A stretch of DNA of 34,025 bases from positions 1 to 34,025 of the forward strand of contig JALFTM010000154.1 of assembly GCA_022788345.1 (NCBI GenBank). Reading direction: 5' to 3'. The notes under the pieces were generated by a model that did no database searches, had not been told where the DNA came from, and saw only the letters and a list, made by a program, of their open reading frames with translations. This document shows positions 1 to 8,523 of the stretch, piece after piece. The translations under genes and the position numbers were made by a program. This stretch comes from Bacteroidales bacterium. Its GTDB lineage: Bacteria; Bacteroidota; Bacteroidia; Bacteroidales; Bacteroidaceae. How positions within the stretch are numbered: position 1 is the stretch's first letter; each line of letters opens with the position of its first letter.

Positions 1-309
1 GGCACAGATTTGCGACAAATCTCACCAGAAGACATTGTTGCGAATGGCGACACCTTGCATCTGCGTCTGCCTAAAGTGCATCTCCTAAGTCCAAACTTCA
101 TTGACGAAGCGCAAACCAAGGTTTTCCACGAAACAGGCCAATGGGAGGCACAAGAGAAGAAAGCCCTTTACGAAAAAGCCCGACGCCAAATGATGGCCAC
201 ATCGCTCACTCCTGAAAACCTCACATTGGCACAAAAAAACGGAGAAACACAAATGCTTCGCTTCTTTGCTCCTTTCGGGTTTAAGGCAGTACGCATTGAG
301 TGGAAATAA
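1..309 (+). CDS. DUF4230 family protein, 3' end only
   Basis: This is the C-terminal part of a gene that begins before the window. The frame is open from base 1 (GTDLRQISPEDIV), so the TTG at base 10 in the ORF track is not the real start. The visible 102 residues fit the end of the DUF4230 family, which is common in Bacteroidetes. It has the pattern DIVANGDTLHLRLP, then a charged helix with FHETGQW, then a C-terminal segment that ends in a short hydrophobic strand (FGFKAVRIEWK). The molecular function of DUF4230 is not established; members are usually short proteins with an N-terminal membrane anchor, which would lie outside this window. The gene converges on the nuclease-helicase gene, whose stop codon is 38 nt away. 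Family assignment is from remembered motif pattern only. Confidence 0.75.
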   Translation, partial: GTDLRQISPEDIVANGDTLHLRLPKVHLLSPNFIDEAQTKVFHETGQWEAQEKKALYEKARRQMMATSLTPENLTLAQKNGETQMLRFFAPFGFKAVRIEWK

Positions 310-347
310 CCTTAACCTCCACGCCACTTCCCTTATTTTCCCCATCT

Positions 348-3300
348 CTATATTCGCCCTTCAAGAAAGTCTTGAGGGGCGATTTCGTAAAAAGCCCCTT
401 GCTCACGGACAAACTGAATAAGTTTGGCGAAAATGGGGTCTTGCTCCAAAAGGGTGGCATCACCAATGAGTACCAAATGTTCTTTAGCGCGAGTCATGGC
501 CACATTCAGCTTTCGGTCGATGAAATAACCATTTTCCTCAAACGTATTGGCCGTAAGGAAATTCAACTGATAGGCTTTACCGATGGTGAAACCATATATA
601 ATAATGTCTCGTTGCGAGCCTTGAAAACGCTCCACAGTATCAATCGTAATGTTGCTCAACTCTGGCGCAATTTCCCTATGACTCAACGCTTTTCGAATCA
701 TAGCAATCTGATTACGATAAGGCACAATCACCCCCACACTACTGCTTGCATTGAATACTTTTCCCTCTTGTTGATACTTCTTCCAAACAGCCTCAACCAT
801 AGCAACAATCAGCTCGGCCTCCACAAGGTTCACCTTATCGTTGGGCGAACGCTGGTGTGTTTTTGGAGCAATGAATGCCAAACGATGGCGGTCAAAAACT
901 GCGGCAACACCCTGTGCTTCCCGTTTTGGCGAGAGCGTTTGCACTTGATGGGGCAAAGGTACAACGCCGAGCTTTCCCTCGTAGAACATCACATTAGGGA
1001 AAGCCGCAATCTGTTCGTGCATACGCCCTTGCTTGGTGAGCATATAGCAATGGCGTTCATCAGTGCCCCAGCGTGCGTAAAGTCGCTCGAAGAGCGAGCG
1101 CCGGCAATCGGTCAGGCCAATTTCTTGGAGCAAAGGGTCAGTAACGATAGAGCTTTGAACATCCTGCGCCACAACGGCAGGCAACTGCTTGTGGTCGCCA
1201 ATAAACACAAAACGGCGCACCGCTACATCATCGCCATTCATGGCCGTAAGAATGCCCATCACCTGCGGCTCTAAGAGTTGGGAAGCTTCATCAATGATGC
1301 CCAAGCTAAAACTTTTTGTGGCGAAGAACGCCATGTTACCATTTAGGGTAGCCGTGGTAGCACAGAAGATGCGAGTATTCGCCATCAAAGCTTTAGCTTC
1401 CTCAGGCGTAGCGCACATTTGCACACGATGCTCAAAAAGAAACTCCTTGGACACTTCCGTGGTGCTTGATTTACCGAGGCGTAGAAAGTCTATGCCCTCT
1501 TCTATCAATTTCTCACAGATTTCGTCCACTGCGCGGTTCGTATAAGCCATCAGCAAGATGGATGCGTCCGCTTCCAAAAGTTCTTCTTTCACCAAAGTGA
1601 GCAGACCATGAGAAGTCTTCCCCGTTCCCGGAGGTCCCAAGATAAGGAAGCAATCCCTCGCCTGCTTTGCCCGACGAACGAGATCAGTGAAAGCTCCATA
1701 ACTGCCTTGCACCTCCAAAGTTTCGTTCACCTGTGGCGCTCGCTGACAAAGCAACAAATTGCGCCGTTCGGCATCTGTTGTCAGCAAAGCATGCAGTCCT
1801 CGGAACAGTGCGCTAAAGGTCGATTCTAAAAAGTCGTGTTCCACCGCCCACGCAAAACCCTTTTCGGCATAGTAGGTAAAGATGCGTGATGAAGTCTGCG
1901 CATAAAGGAACTCCAGCGTCATCGCCTCACTCGTCATTTCTGTGATTATTGCGCGCAACACCATCTCGCCACAGGCATTCGGCACTTCCTCATAAGGATA
2001 GAGAATAACCATGTCGCCTCGCTGGAAATTAGATGCCGTCATCTCCTCTGACTCTGGCAAAGAGAAATGCACCTGTGAAACAATTGCGTTCTCCGCAGAG
2101 AATTGAAGTTGCAAGCCATAATAGATATTGCCAGCCTTTACCTTTTCGTCTAAGGAAGCTTGCCATGTAGTGGCAAAGCCTGCATCGCTCTTCACAGCAT
2201 TGCCCAGCTTTGCGTGCAAAAGCTCTTTTTGAACGAATTGTAGGTAGCGGAGACAATAAGCCCTTGCCAAAGGCGAGGCTTCTCGGACAGGTTGCAACAC
2301 TTGTAAGAGTTTTGGTTCGCACCATTCCTGCCAAAAACGATCACTCACGGCCTTACGGCGGAAATCTTCTGGGCTGAGCTGTTCCAAAAGACCAAATCCT
2401 TCGTTGGCATAAAGATAGTCGCACCAAACAATTTGATTGCGCATTTTAATGCTTTCAAAGAGTAATTCTGGTGCATGCCCTTTGTCCACAACGGGCTGAC
2501 CATACTTGGAGTAGAGAAAGAGCGTTCGGATATCTTTGTTCGGGCGGTTAAAGCCATAGTGCAACAGGGCGCGGTAGAGATTGAGCTGCACGAAATGAGG
2601 CTCTTGTGCCAATGGGCGCATAGGGTTACTACCATAAGCTCCTTTCCCCGATTTCTGCTCAACCACCACACTTTTATCGAGTTGCAGAAAGTCCATGCGC
2701 CCCATCAGTCCTAAGCGTTCAGAGAAAAAAGTTGGCTCAAGCACTACTTGTTCAAGGTCGCAAATGCCATTTTCTTTGAGGGCAGTCAAGCCTGTATGTA
2801 TGTTGTCCCACTGCTCTTCCCCTTCCCGCTCCAATTTGTCACTATCAAGCTCCATCGTTGAGAGTGAGAGCGCATTCGTGTGGAAGAAGTCTTGAAAGCT
2901 TTCCTGCGCAGAGCGATCCTCATGGCGCAGAGCTTCATCCAAGAGTTGGCCTGAGAAGTTACCCAAGACCGTTGCCATGGATCCATTGAAAGGCACTAAA
3001 CGCTGTATCAACTGCAAATAAGGCAGTGCCCCATAAGGTTCAAAACATTGTGCCACACTTGAGATATTGACAAGATAGTCGGGTTCGTAGATGATGAGTT
3101 CGGGATAGACAATGGCTTCCGCCTCTCCTTCGTGTAAACGTGGCCTTATCAAGTTTAACTGGCATCCTTCTGTGAGCAAATCCTTGATATATGAACCATC
3201 GCCCAAGGAGAAATCGTCCATTGCAACGTAGTCTATTTTCAAAACCTCCCCTGTATCTTGTGCTTTGGCATAAATATAATTGACATTCCAATGCTCTACT

Positions 3301-4340
3301 CTGACGCGTAAAACCTCTCCCAAACGGCGAGATCGCGTACGCGAGCGATGGTCTTTCGGCAAGCGCAGCATCAGGTCTTGGGGCACAGGCACATTGCCGT
3401 AAATCAACGCCACATAATTCACTACCGCCCGTAAATAGTAGGGGTAGGCATGGATCAACTCCGTATCGCTCAAACGTTCCAAACGTCGCAACTGTGAGCG
3501 AGCTTCATGCGCTTCTCGCACCAGTTCTTCAGGCGCATCATATTCGTGAAAGAGATGCTCCATCTTCGGGAAGAGACCAGAAAAAAGAATGGTCGTATGA
3601 CGTAATCGCTCTTCGGTAGCACGTTGCAAGGTATCGTAAAGCACTTGGCAGCGTGCTCTTACATCCATTTCCGTAGCAACCATATCGCTCAAGGCGTGGA
3701 AGAAGTCGCCTGCCGTGGCAAGATAAGAGGTATAGTTTTCGAGAAGAACAGGCGGGTTGAGATATTCGTCCAACAAAAAGTTGTCGAGTTGTAGCCGTTT
3801 CTCTATACGGCACACATCTTCATCCGTAAAAGCCACTGGCGTCCCTTTCCATTGCTTCAAGCGCTCGACCAATGTGTCCATCGTTTCCACATCAAGCCAA
3901 GTATGTGTCTCTTTAGATAGGGCTTCCGTACAGAGTTTTACCTGCTGACTGAACACCCATGCGACACGCGCCTTTTGCACAGGCACAGCACTGCCGTGTT
4001 GTTCTTCTATCCAAAGTTTCACCTTTCGATGTAAAGCGCGCAACTGTGCCACTGGTGCACGCCCAAGACGCCCTCCTTTCAAGCTGCGCCCATCTACCAG
4101 CCATTCGCCCCTTTCTGCTCCAACAATCGCGCCTGTTTCATTGCTCCATACCAGTGCCATGACGCCCTTTTGACAAAGCAACAAAGCCCCAACCACAACG
4201 CCTTGAATGCGGTAGTTTCCCACCAGTAACGCTTCCTCCGTAGGAGGCAAAACACTGCGAAGCACTTGGATGGTTTGAGCAAAGGCTTCTTTTTCAAAGC
4301 TGTGGGCATAATTGCCGATGCGATAGCAACGAAGAGACAT
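348..4340 (-). CDS. Dna2-like PD-(D/E)XK nuclease / superfamily 1 helicase
   Basis: This 1330-residue protein combines a nuclease domain with a superfamily 1B DNA helicase of the Dna2/Upf1 type. The helicase occupies about residues 870-1320. Its Walker A is LILGPPGTGKTS near residue 900, the DEAS Walker B (IIDEASQLL) is near 1017, motif III is FIGDHKQLP, motif V is ERFQGSQRD near 1242, and motif VI is NVAMTRAKEH near 1282. Around residues 440-640 is a RecB/Cas4-like PD-(D/E)XK nuclease with GRMDFL followed by VVEQKSGKG. The cysteine cluster that binds iron-sulfur in Cas4 and eukaryotic Dna2 is not evident. Residues 1-430 match no domain I recognise. The expected role is ATP-dependent processing of flapped or broken DNA ends; this is inferred from the family. 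The gene is monocistronic, convergent with the DUF4230 gene and upstream of nothing on its strand. Confidence 0.88.
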   Translation of the reverse strand: MSLRCYRIGNYAHSFEKEAFAQTIQVLRSVLPPTEEALLVGNYRIQGVVVGALLLCQKGVMALVWSNETGAIVGAERGEWLVDGRSLKGGRLGRAPVAQLRALHRKVKLWIEEQHGSAVPVQKARVAWVFSQQVKLCTEALSKETHTWLDVETMDTLVERLKQWKGTPVAFTDEDVCRIEKRLQLDNFLLDEYLNPPVLLENYTSYLATAGDFFHALSDMVATEMDVRARCQVLYDTLQRATEERLRHTTILFSGLFPKMEHLFHEYDAPEELVREAHEARSQLRRLERLSDTELIHAYPYYLRAVVNYVALIYGNVPVPQDLMLRLPKDHRSRTRSRRLGEVLRVRVEHWNVNYIYAKAQDTGEVLKIDYVAMDDFSLGDGSYIKDLLTEGCQLNLIRPRLHEGEAEAIVYPELIIYEPDYLVNISSVAQCFEPYGALPYLQLIQRLVPFNGSMATVLGNFSGQLLDEALRHEDRSAQESFQDFFHTNALSLSTMELDSDKLEREGEEQWDNIHTGLTALKENGICDLEQVVLEPTFFSERLGLMGRMDFLQLDKSVVVEQKSGKGAYGSNPMRPLAQEPHFVQLNLYRALLHYGFNRPNKDIRTLFLYSKYGQPVVDKGHAPELLFESIKMRNQIVWCDYLYANEGFGLLEQLSPEDFRRKAVSDRFWQEWCEPKLLQVLQPVREASPLARAYCLRYLQFVQKELLHAKLGNAVKSDAGFATTWQASLDEKVKAGNIYYGLQLQFSAENAIVSQVHFSLPESEEMTASNFQRGDMVILYPYEEVPNACGEMVLRAIITEMTSEAMTLEFLYAQTSSRIFTYYAEKGFAWAVEHDFLESTFSALFRGLHALLTTDAERRNLLLCQRAPQVNETLEVQGSYGAFTDLVRRAKQARDCFLILGPPGTGKTSHGLLTLVKEELLEADASILLMAYTNRAVDEICEKLIEEGIDFLRLGKSSTTEVSKEFLFEHRVQMCATPEEAKALMANTRIFCATTATLNGNMAFFATKSFSLGIIDEASQLLEPQVMGILTAMNGDDVAVRRFVFIGDHKQLPAVVAQDVQSSIVTDPLLQEIGLTDCRRSLFERLYARWGTDERHCYMLTKQGRMHEQIAAFPNVMFYEGKLGVVPLPHQVQTLSPKREAQGVAAVFDRHRLAFIAPKTHQRSPNDKVNLVEAELIVAMVEAVWKKYQQEGKVFNASSSVGVIVPYRNQIAMIRKALSHREIAPELSNITIDTVERFQGSQRDIIIYGFTIGKAYQLNFLTANTFEENGYFIDRKLNVAMTRAKEHLVLIGDATLLEQDPIFAKLIQFVREQGAFYEIAPQDFLEGRI

Positions 4341-4439
4341 TCTTAAAAGGAGAAAACAATTTGTTATTTTTACAAGGGGAAAACACGGACGAGTGGGGAA
4401 ATCAGTTACGCTCCCAATCTTTACGGATTTTCAACTATA

Positions 4440-4447
4440 CAAAGTTA
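4440..4447 (-). promoter_or_regulatory. possible -7 box for the nuclease-helicase gene
   Basis: The minus strand reads TAACTTTG, a match to the Bacteroidetes -7 consensus TAnnTTTG, about 100 nt upstream of the start codon. No TTTG lies at the usual -33 distance (the site reads TAGG), so this is only a candidate. Confidence 0.3.
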
Positions 4448-4569
4448 CTATTCCTTATGCAGAAACCCCTATTTCTTGCACAAACATTTTCCGTCCTCTT
4501 CAAGGCAAAACATCCGTGGCAACGCACCAACTAAAGTTTGCCTTTGTTTTCGCCCCCTCTACCACTCTT

Positions 4570-4577
4570 TACCTTTG
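4570..4577 (+). promoter_or_regulatory. possible plus-strand -7 box in the trpA-helicase gap
   Basis: TACCTTTG matches the Bacteroidetes -7 consensus. TTTG motifs lie upstream, but the nearest leaves a 23-nt gap, slightly longer than the usual 19-21. A transcript from here would run through the 42-residue ORF and the palindrome at 4614-4665. Confidence 0.3.
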
Positions 4578-4613
4578 CAAAAGCAGCCCCTACACTATCG
4601 GAGACATGAAGCT

Positions 4614-4665
4614 TTTATTTCGAGAGGCGCATGCAGAAATTTCTGTATGCGCCTCTCGAAATAAA
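4614..4665. repeat. 52-nt palindrome with CAGAAATTTCTG core
   Basis: Two 26-nt arms meet at an AAA/TTT centre with no spacer, and all positions pair except one G-T. The inner 26 nt (GCGCATGCAGAAATTTCTGT and onward to GCGC) has the same layout as the palindrome at 30827-30870. It lies 109 nt downstream of trpA and could act as part of the trp operon terminator. Its shared core with a distant second copy points to a dispersed element. Confidence 0.85.
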
Positions 4666-4682
4666 TCCAAGCCTTGGATTTT
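4663..4682. terminator. small hairpin beside the palindrome, possible terminator
   Basis: AAATCCAA, a three-base loop GCC, then TTGGATTT form an 8-bp stem, followed on the plus strand by further T residues. Read on the minus strand it lies 92 nt after the trpA stop codon and is followed by ATTT. It could stop transcription in either direction. The stem is short, so confidence is modest. Confidence 0.35.
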
Positions 4683-4773
4683 TTCCTTGCCCCGCCTCTT
4701 GTTCTCTACACAATGGCGCAAGGCTAATGTATAACTACAACTTGCATCCTATAATTGCGTGATTATCTCAATA

Positions 4774-5547
4774 TCAATTCTGCAATGTTTCGAGCAGTTG
4801 AGCTACTGCTTGCTGTGGATTTTGAGTGCTGTGTAGCAACTCCACGAACTTGCTCCCTACCACTACACCTGAGAGATGTGCATCGGCCACGGAACGTGTG
4901 GCTTTGTTGGAGATGCCAAATCCCACCAAACAAGGCGTAGAGAGCTGGAGCGATGCAATGCGTGAGAAATAAGCCGCTCGTTTGTCGTCAAACGCTTGTT
5001 GTGCCCCCGTCACTGCCGCTGATGAAACAACGTAGATAAAGGCATTGCTCGCTGCATCTATTTGCCGAATGCGCTTCTCGGATGTCTCTGGCGTGATGAG
5101 GTAGATCATTTCTATCCCATAGCGTTCGGCCATAGGGCGATACCAACGTTCAAACTCTTCCAAAGGCAAGTCAGGAATGATGCAGGCATCAATGCCACAT
5201 TGCTGACACTGCGCAAAGAAACGCTCCACGCCATAACGCAACACTGAATTAAAATAGCCCATAATGACCAAAGGGATGTGAATGCGCTGGCGCACATCTT
5301 TGAGTTCCTCAAAGAGACGCACCAAAGTTGTACCACTTTTCAACGCGCGGGATGCCGCTGCTTGTATCACTACCCCATCGGCCACTGGATCGCTGTAAGG
5401 AATGCCTATCTCCACCATGTCTATCCCTCGCTCCTGCAAGGCTTCAAGTGTGGGAATAGTCAAAGAGAGGCTGGGATCGCCAGCACAAAAGTAAACGGAA
5501 AGGATGTCTTTGGATTTCTCTTGGAAGAGTTGGGAAATGCGATTCAT
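4774..5547 (-). CDS. trpA: tryptophan synthase alpha chain
   Basis: This 257-residue protein splits indole-3-glycerol phosphate to indole and glyceraldehyde 3-phosphate, passing indole to TrpB in the alpha2-beta2 complex. The alpha-chain signatures are visible: YFCAGDPSL near the N-terminus, the segment VEIGIPYSDPVADG, which holds the catalytic Glu and Asp, VSSAAVTGAQ, and VGFGISNKAT in the phosphate-binding region near the C-terminus. Length is normal for the family. The start codon overlaps the trpF stop in an ATGA arrangement, so translation is probably coupled. It is the last gene of the trp operon and is therefore distant from its partner trpB, which is the first gene. Confidence 0.97.
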   Translation of the reverse strand: MNRISQLFQEKSKDILSVYFCAGDPSLSLTIPTLEALQERGIDMVEIGIPYSDPVADGVVIQAAASRALKSGTTLVRLFEELKDVRQRIHIPLVIMGYFNSVLRYGVERFFAQCQQCGIDACIIPDLPLEEFERWYRPMAERYGIEMIYLITPETSEKRIRQIDAASNAFIYVVSSAAVTGAQQAFDDKRAAYFSRIASLQLSTPCLVGFGISNKATRSVADAHLSGVVVGSKFVELLHSTQNPQQAVAQLLETLQN

Positions 5548-6146
5548 ATCAAACGAAATTGGGAAATGAATTGAGACAAAAGGCGGGCATCCTTGAGACC
5601 TGCCGACAGTTCAAAGCCACTGTTGAGATCTACGCCCTGCCATGAGGGATGAGAGAAATGTTGCAAGTCTGGGAGTGAGTTCAGGGACAATCCTCCTGAA
5701 AGTAAAAAAGGGACGGAGTGTGTGTAGCTTTGGAGCTGTTGCCAGTTGTAAGTCAAACCTGTTCCGCCATACTGCGGGCTGGGAGTATCGAAAAGAAAAT
5801 AATCTACGGCTGTGAGAAAAGGTAGAGTGGCGGTGTCCAAATCACCCATAGCAGGAATGGCCCGTATCACCTTTAATCCTTTTTCTCGCAAAGTGCAACA
5901 GAGCTGTGGCGAGGCTTTATAAAGCTGTACGCCCGTAAGTTGAAAGCTCCTCTGCCGAGCTTGAATGTCTTCCAAGGTGGCATCGACAAACACCCCAATA
6001 CGTTCTCCCGATGGCAAATGGTCGGGAGGAGTTGCTACATAACGAGGCGATTGGGGATGAAAGATGAAACCATACCAATCGGGCTTGGTGGCCTCAACAG
6101 CACGGATATTATCGCTTTGTCGCAGACCACAAACTTTAATAATCAT
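5544..6146 (-). CDS. trpF: phosphoribosylanthranilate isomerase
   Basis: This 200-residue TIM-barrel enzyme isomerises N-(5-phosphoribosyl)anthranilate to the carboxyphenylamino-deoxyribulose phosphate used by TrpC. Supporting motifs are IKVCGLR at the N-terminus with the catalytic Cys, GFIFHPQSPRYV, GVFVDATLEDI, LFDTPSPQYGGTGLTYNW with the catalytic Asp region, LLSGGLS, and DLNSGFE at the phosphate site. TrpF is a separate gene here rather than fused to TrpC as in enterobacteria. The start overlaps the trpC stop by four bases (ATGA), and the gene overlaps the trpA start in the same way. Confidence 0.96.
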   Translation of the reverse strand: MIIKVCGLRQSDNIRAVEATKPDWYGFIFHPQSPRYVATPPDHLPSGERIGVFVDATLEDIQARQRSFQLTGVQLYKASPQLCCTLREKGLKVIRAIPAMGDLDTATLPFLTAVDYFLFDTPSPQYGGTGLTYNWQQLQSYTHSVPFLLSGGLSLNSLPDLQHFSHPSWQGVDLNSGFELSAGLKDARLLSQFISQFRLI

Positions 6147-6934
6147 AGCGTGGCAGTCATTTTTGCAATATAACGTTGCAAGGCTTCTCCCGGATCTGAC
6201 TCACGCATAAAAGCCTCACCGATGAGAAAACCGCGAAAGCCCACTTGGCGGAGATGTTGTGCTACGCAGGGATTGAGCAGTCCGCTCTCGCTCACGGGAA
6301 GGGCTTCTTTGGGGAGAAGGTCGAAGAGACGCACCGAACGCTCTGCATCGGTTTGGAAAGAATGTAGGTCACGATTGTTGATGCCAACCATATCTACTTC
6401 AGAACAATAGGCCGAAAGTTCTTCCGCTGTGTGTACCTCAAGCAAAACCTCAAGCCCTAAGCCTTTCGCCTCTCGTGCCAAATGTTGTAAGCGTTCGTTG
6501 GACAAAGCAGCAGCAATGAGCAGAATTGCATCTGCTCCCGTGGCACGGGCTTCGAGGAGTTGGTATTCATCTATAATAAATTCTTTGCGGAGCAAAGGCA
6601 GTTCTGTGAGGCTACGGGCACGACGTAGGAAGTCCAATGAGCCACCAAAAAACGCTTCGTCTGTGAGTACACTCAAGGCCGAGGCACCGCCAGCATCATA
6701 AGTAGGCACAATGGTTTCAGGTGTTGCATCTTGGAAAATCCAACCTTTGGAGGGCGATTTACGCTTGAACTCGGCAATGATACCAGAAGCAGAGTTGGCC
6801 AAACTCTTACGCATACTGCGCGGTGCAGGGGCATCAAGGAGTTGACGTTCCAACTCTTTGAGAGGCACCTTTTGACGCTGAAGAGCAACTTCTTGGGCCT
6901 TATGGGTAAGAATACGAGAAAGGATTGTGGACAT
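6143..6934 (-). CDS. trpC: indole-3-glycerol-phosphate synthase
   Basis: The product closes the indole ring to make indole-3-glycerol phosphate. Signatures are GIIAEFKRKSPSKGWI, LLRKEFIIDEYQLLEARATGADAILLI, VGINNRDL and SESGL, all in the expected order. I chose MSTILSRIL (base 6934, 263 residues) because the family usually begins with a short M-x-x-IL helix; it leaves an 8-nt gap after trpD. An alternative ATG at 6946 would overlap the trpD stop as ATGA and add MISI. The longer ORF-track start at 7024 lies inside trpD and is unlikely. Anthranilate-pathway context on both sides makes the function secure. Confidence 0.95.
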   Translation of the reverse strand: MSTILSRILTHKAQEVALQRQKVPLKELERQLLDAPAPRSMRKSLANSASGIIAEFKRKSPSKGWIFQDATPETIVPTYDAGGASALSVLTDEAFFGGSLDFLRRARSLTELPLLRKEFIIDEYQLLEARATGADAILLIAAALSNERLQHLAREAKGLGLEVLLEVHTAEELSAYCSEVDMVGINNRDLHSFQTDAERSVRLFDLLPKEALPVSESGLLNPCVAQHLRQVGFRGFLIGEAFMRESDPGEALQRYIAKMTATL

Positions 6935-6942
6935 AATTGAAA

Positions 6943-7938
6943 TCATTGATTGATAGCAACAAATCGCTGAAAAGCTTGCAAGGCGCGACCACTTTCCAAT
7001 GCGTGGCGAGCAAGATCGAAACAAGCCGAGAGTGAGAGCGCTGGGCGGGCTACTTGAAGACCGAGTGCAGCATTGACAAGCACCACATTGCGTTGTGCCT
7101 CTGTTGCTGTGCCTTGCAACACCGCACTGAAAATCATGGCCGCCTCTTCTTTCGTTGTCCCACCATAGAGTTCGCTCTGCTCATAGAGTGGCAACCCCAA
7201 ATCTACAGGGCGATAGATATGTTCACTATGATTGGACATAACCTTGAAATCGGAGGTAAGAGAGATTTCGTCATAACCATCAACACTTGTCACCGTAGCA
7301 AACTGCACTCCAAGCTTTTGTAGTGCTATCGTATAAAGGCGCATTTGTGCCAAATCGGCCACACCCAAAAGCTGGAACGCAGGACGGGCTGGATTGACCA
7401 AAGGACCAAGAAGATTAAAGATGGTGCGCACCCCTATGGAGCGACGCAAAGGGGCAACGGTGGCCAAGGCTGGATGAAAAAGAGGGGCATGAAGATAGGC
7501 AAAGCCACTCTCCGCAACGCTACGACGGAGCTGTTCAACATCTGTTGTGAAACGTACGCCATGCGATTCGAGTACCGTACTGGCACCGCTCACAGACGAT
7601 GCTGCATGGTTGCCATGCTTTATCACAGGTTGGCCAGCACCAGCAATCACAAAGGCTGCACATGTAGAGATGTTGAACGTGTCCTTGCCATCGCCACCCG
7701 TTCCTACAATATCCAAAGCTTCTATGCCCGGAAAGTCGACTTTCACAGCCTGCTCCAATAAGGCTTCACGGAAACCCAAGAGTTCGTCTGCGGTGATGTC
7801 ACGCATCCGAAAAACAGTGAGCAAAGAAGCTACTTGGACTTCACTGAATTGTCCTGCCGTAATGGCTTGTAGGAGTTCTTTGGCTTCTTCCCGTCCAAGA
7901 TGCTCTTGGCGATAAAGCCGTTCGAGAAAGATTTTCAT
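6943..7938 (-). CDS. trpD: anthranilate phosphoribosyltransferase
   Basis: This 331-residue enzyme transfers phosphoribose from PRPP to anthranilate. The glycine-rich PRPP site DIVGTGGDGKDTFNIST and the following KHGNHAASSVSGASTVLE are both present, as is GVRTIFNLLGPLVNPARP. The usual family motif reads KHGNR or KHGNY; here it is KHGNH. It is a stand-alone protein, not fused to the TrpG glutaminase as in E. coli. It begins 8 nt after trpG and sits in the middle of the operon. Confidence 0.96.
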   Translation of the reverse strand: MKIFLERLYRQEHLGREEAKELLQAITAGQFSEVQVASLLTVFRMRDITADELLGFREALLEQAVKVDFPGIEALDIVGTGGDGKDTFNISTCAAFVIAGAGQPVIKHGNHAASSVSGASTVLESHGVRFTTDVEQLRRSVAESGFAYLHAPLFHPALATVAPLRRSIGVRTIFNLLGPLVNPARPAFQLLGVADLAQMRLYTIALQKLGVQFATVTSVDGYDEISLTSDFKVMSNHSEHIYRPVDLGLPLYEQSELYGGTTKEEAAMIFSAVLQGTATEAQRNVVLVNAALGLQVARPALSLSACFDLARHALESGRALQAFQRFVAINQ

Positions 7939-7946
7939 AAGATAAG

Positions 7947-8516
7947 TTATGAAGCAGACACAAAGTTATGAATGATGGTGCGTCCTTCAGGCGTCAGCAC
8001 CGACTCAGGATGAAACTGAATGCCATGCACATCCAAAGTGCAGTGGCGCAAACCCATTATGAGACCTTCATCGCTCACACAAGTGATTTCCAAGTCGGTT
8101 GGGAAATCGGCCTTATCTACTACCCAAGAGTGGTAACGCCCAATTAAGAACGTGGTATCGAGACCATTATAAATATAATCGTCAGCAACAATGTGTGCTG
8201 GTGTTTGAACTCCGTGAAACACCTCACTGAGGTTCGTGAGTTTCGCACCGAAAACTTCGCCGATAGCTTGTTCACCCAAACAAACGCCTAAGATGGGTTT
8301 AGAAGGTGCATAAGTGCGAATTACATCATTGAGCAAGCCTGCTTCGCTCGGAATGCCCGGCCCCGGAGAGAGAACCAGTTTATCGTATATCTCCAAATCG
8401 GGCAGAGCAAATTGGTCGTTGCGCAACACATCTACCTTTGCCCCCTCTTCTTCCAAGAGCTGGCGTAAATTGTAGGTAAAAGAATCGTAGTTATCTATTA
8501 AAGCAATCTTTGTCAT
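7947..8516 (-). CDS. trpG: anthranilate synthase, glutamine amidotransferase subunit
   Basis: The 189-residue class I glutaminase subunit supplies ammonia to TrpE. The catalytic Cys lies in ILGVCLGEQAIG, and the His-Glu pair in HGIQFHPESVLTPEG. The oxyanion-hole loop is VLSPGPGIPSEAG. I chose MTKIALIDNYDSFTYNL as the start because this is the typical amino end of the family and it leaves a 7-nt gap after trpE. The ORF-track start 75 nt upstream lies inside trpE. Some members also serve folate synthesis (PabA), but the location between trpE and trpD favours tryptophan. Confidence 0.95.
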   Translation of the reverse strand: MTKIALIDNYDSFTYNLRQLLEEEGAKVDVLRNDQFALPDLEIYDKLVLSPGPGIPSEAGLLNDVIRTYAPSKPILGVCLGEQAIGEVFGAKLTNLSEVFHGVQTPAHIVADDYIYNGLDTTFLIGRYHSWVVDKADFPTDLEITCVSDEGLIMGLRHCTLDVHGIQFHPESVLTPEGRTIIHNFVSAS

Positions 8517-8523
8517 TTCCTTT

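Larger units (their letters stand above)
4606..4734 (+). other. possible 42-residue ORF overlapping a palindrome
   Basis: An ATG 29 nt after the TACCTTTG box opens a 42-codon frame, MKLLFREAHAEISVCASRNK and onward. The frame contains the 52-nt palindrome. It shares EISVCASRNK with a second ORF near 29600 (EWSLCASRNK), with mostly synonymous codon differences. Whether it is translated or is a remnant of a dispersed repeat cannot be decided from one window. No family is recognised. Confidence 0.25.

Noticed and set aside
300-1274. 324-residue plus-strand ORF
   Set aside because: It is antisense to the helicase domain of the nuclease-helicase gene, whose motifs are complete in the other strand; the ORF has no recognisable domain.
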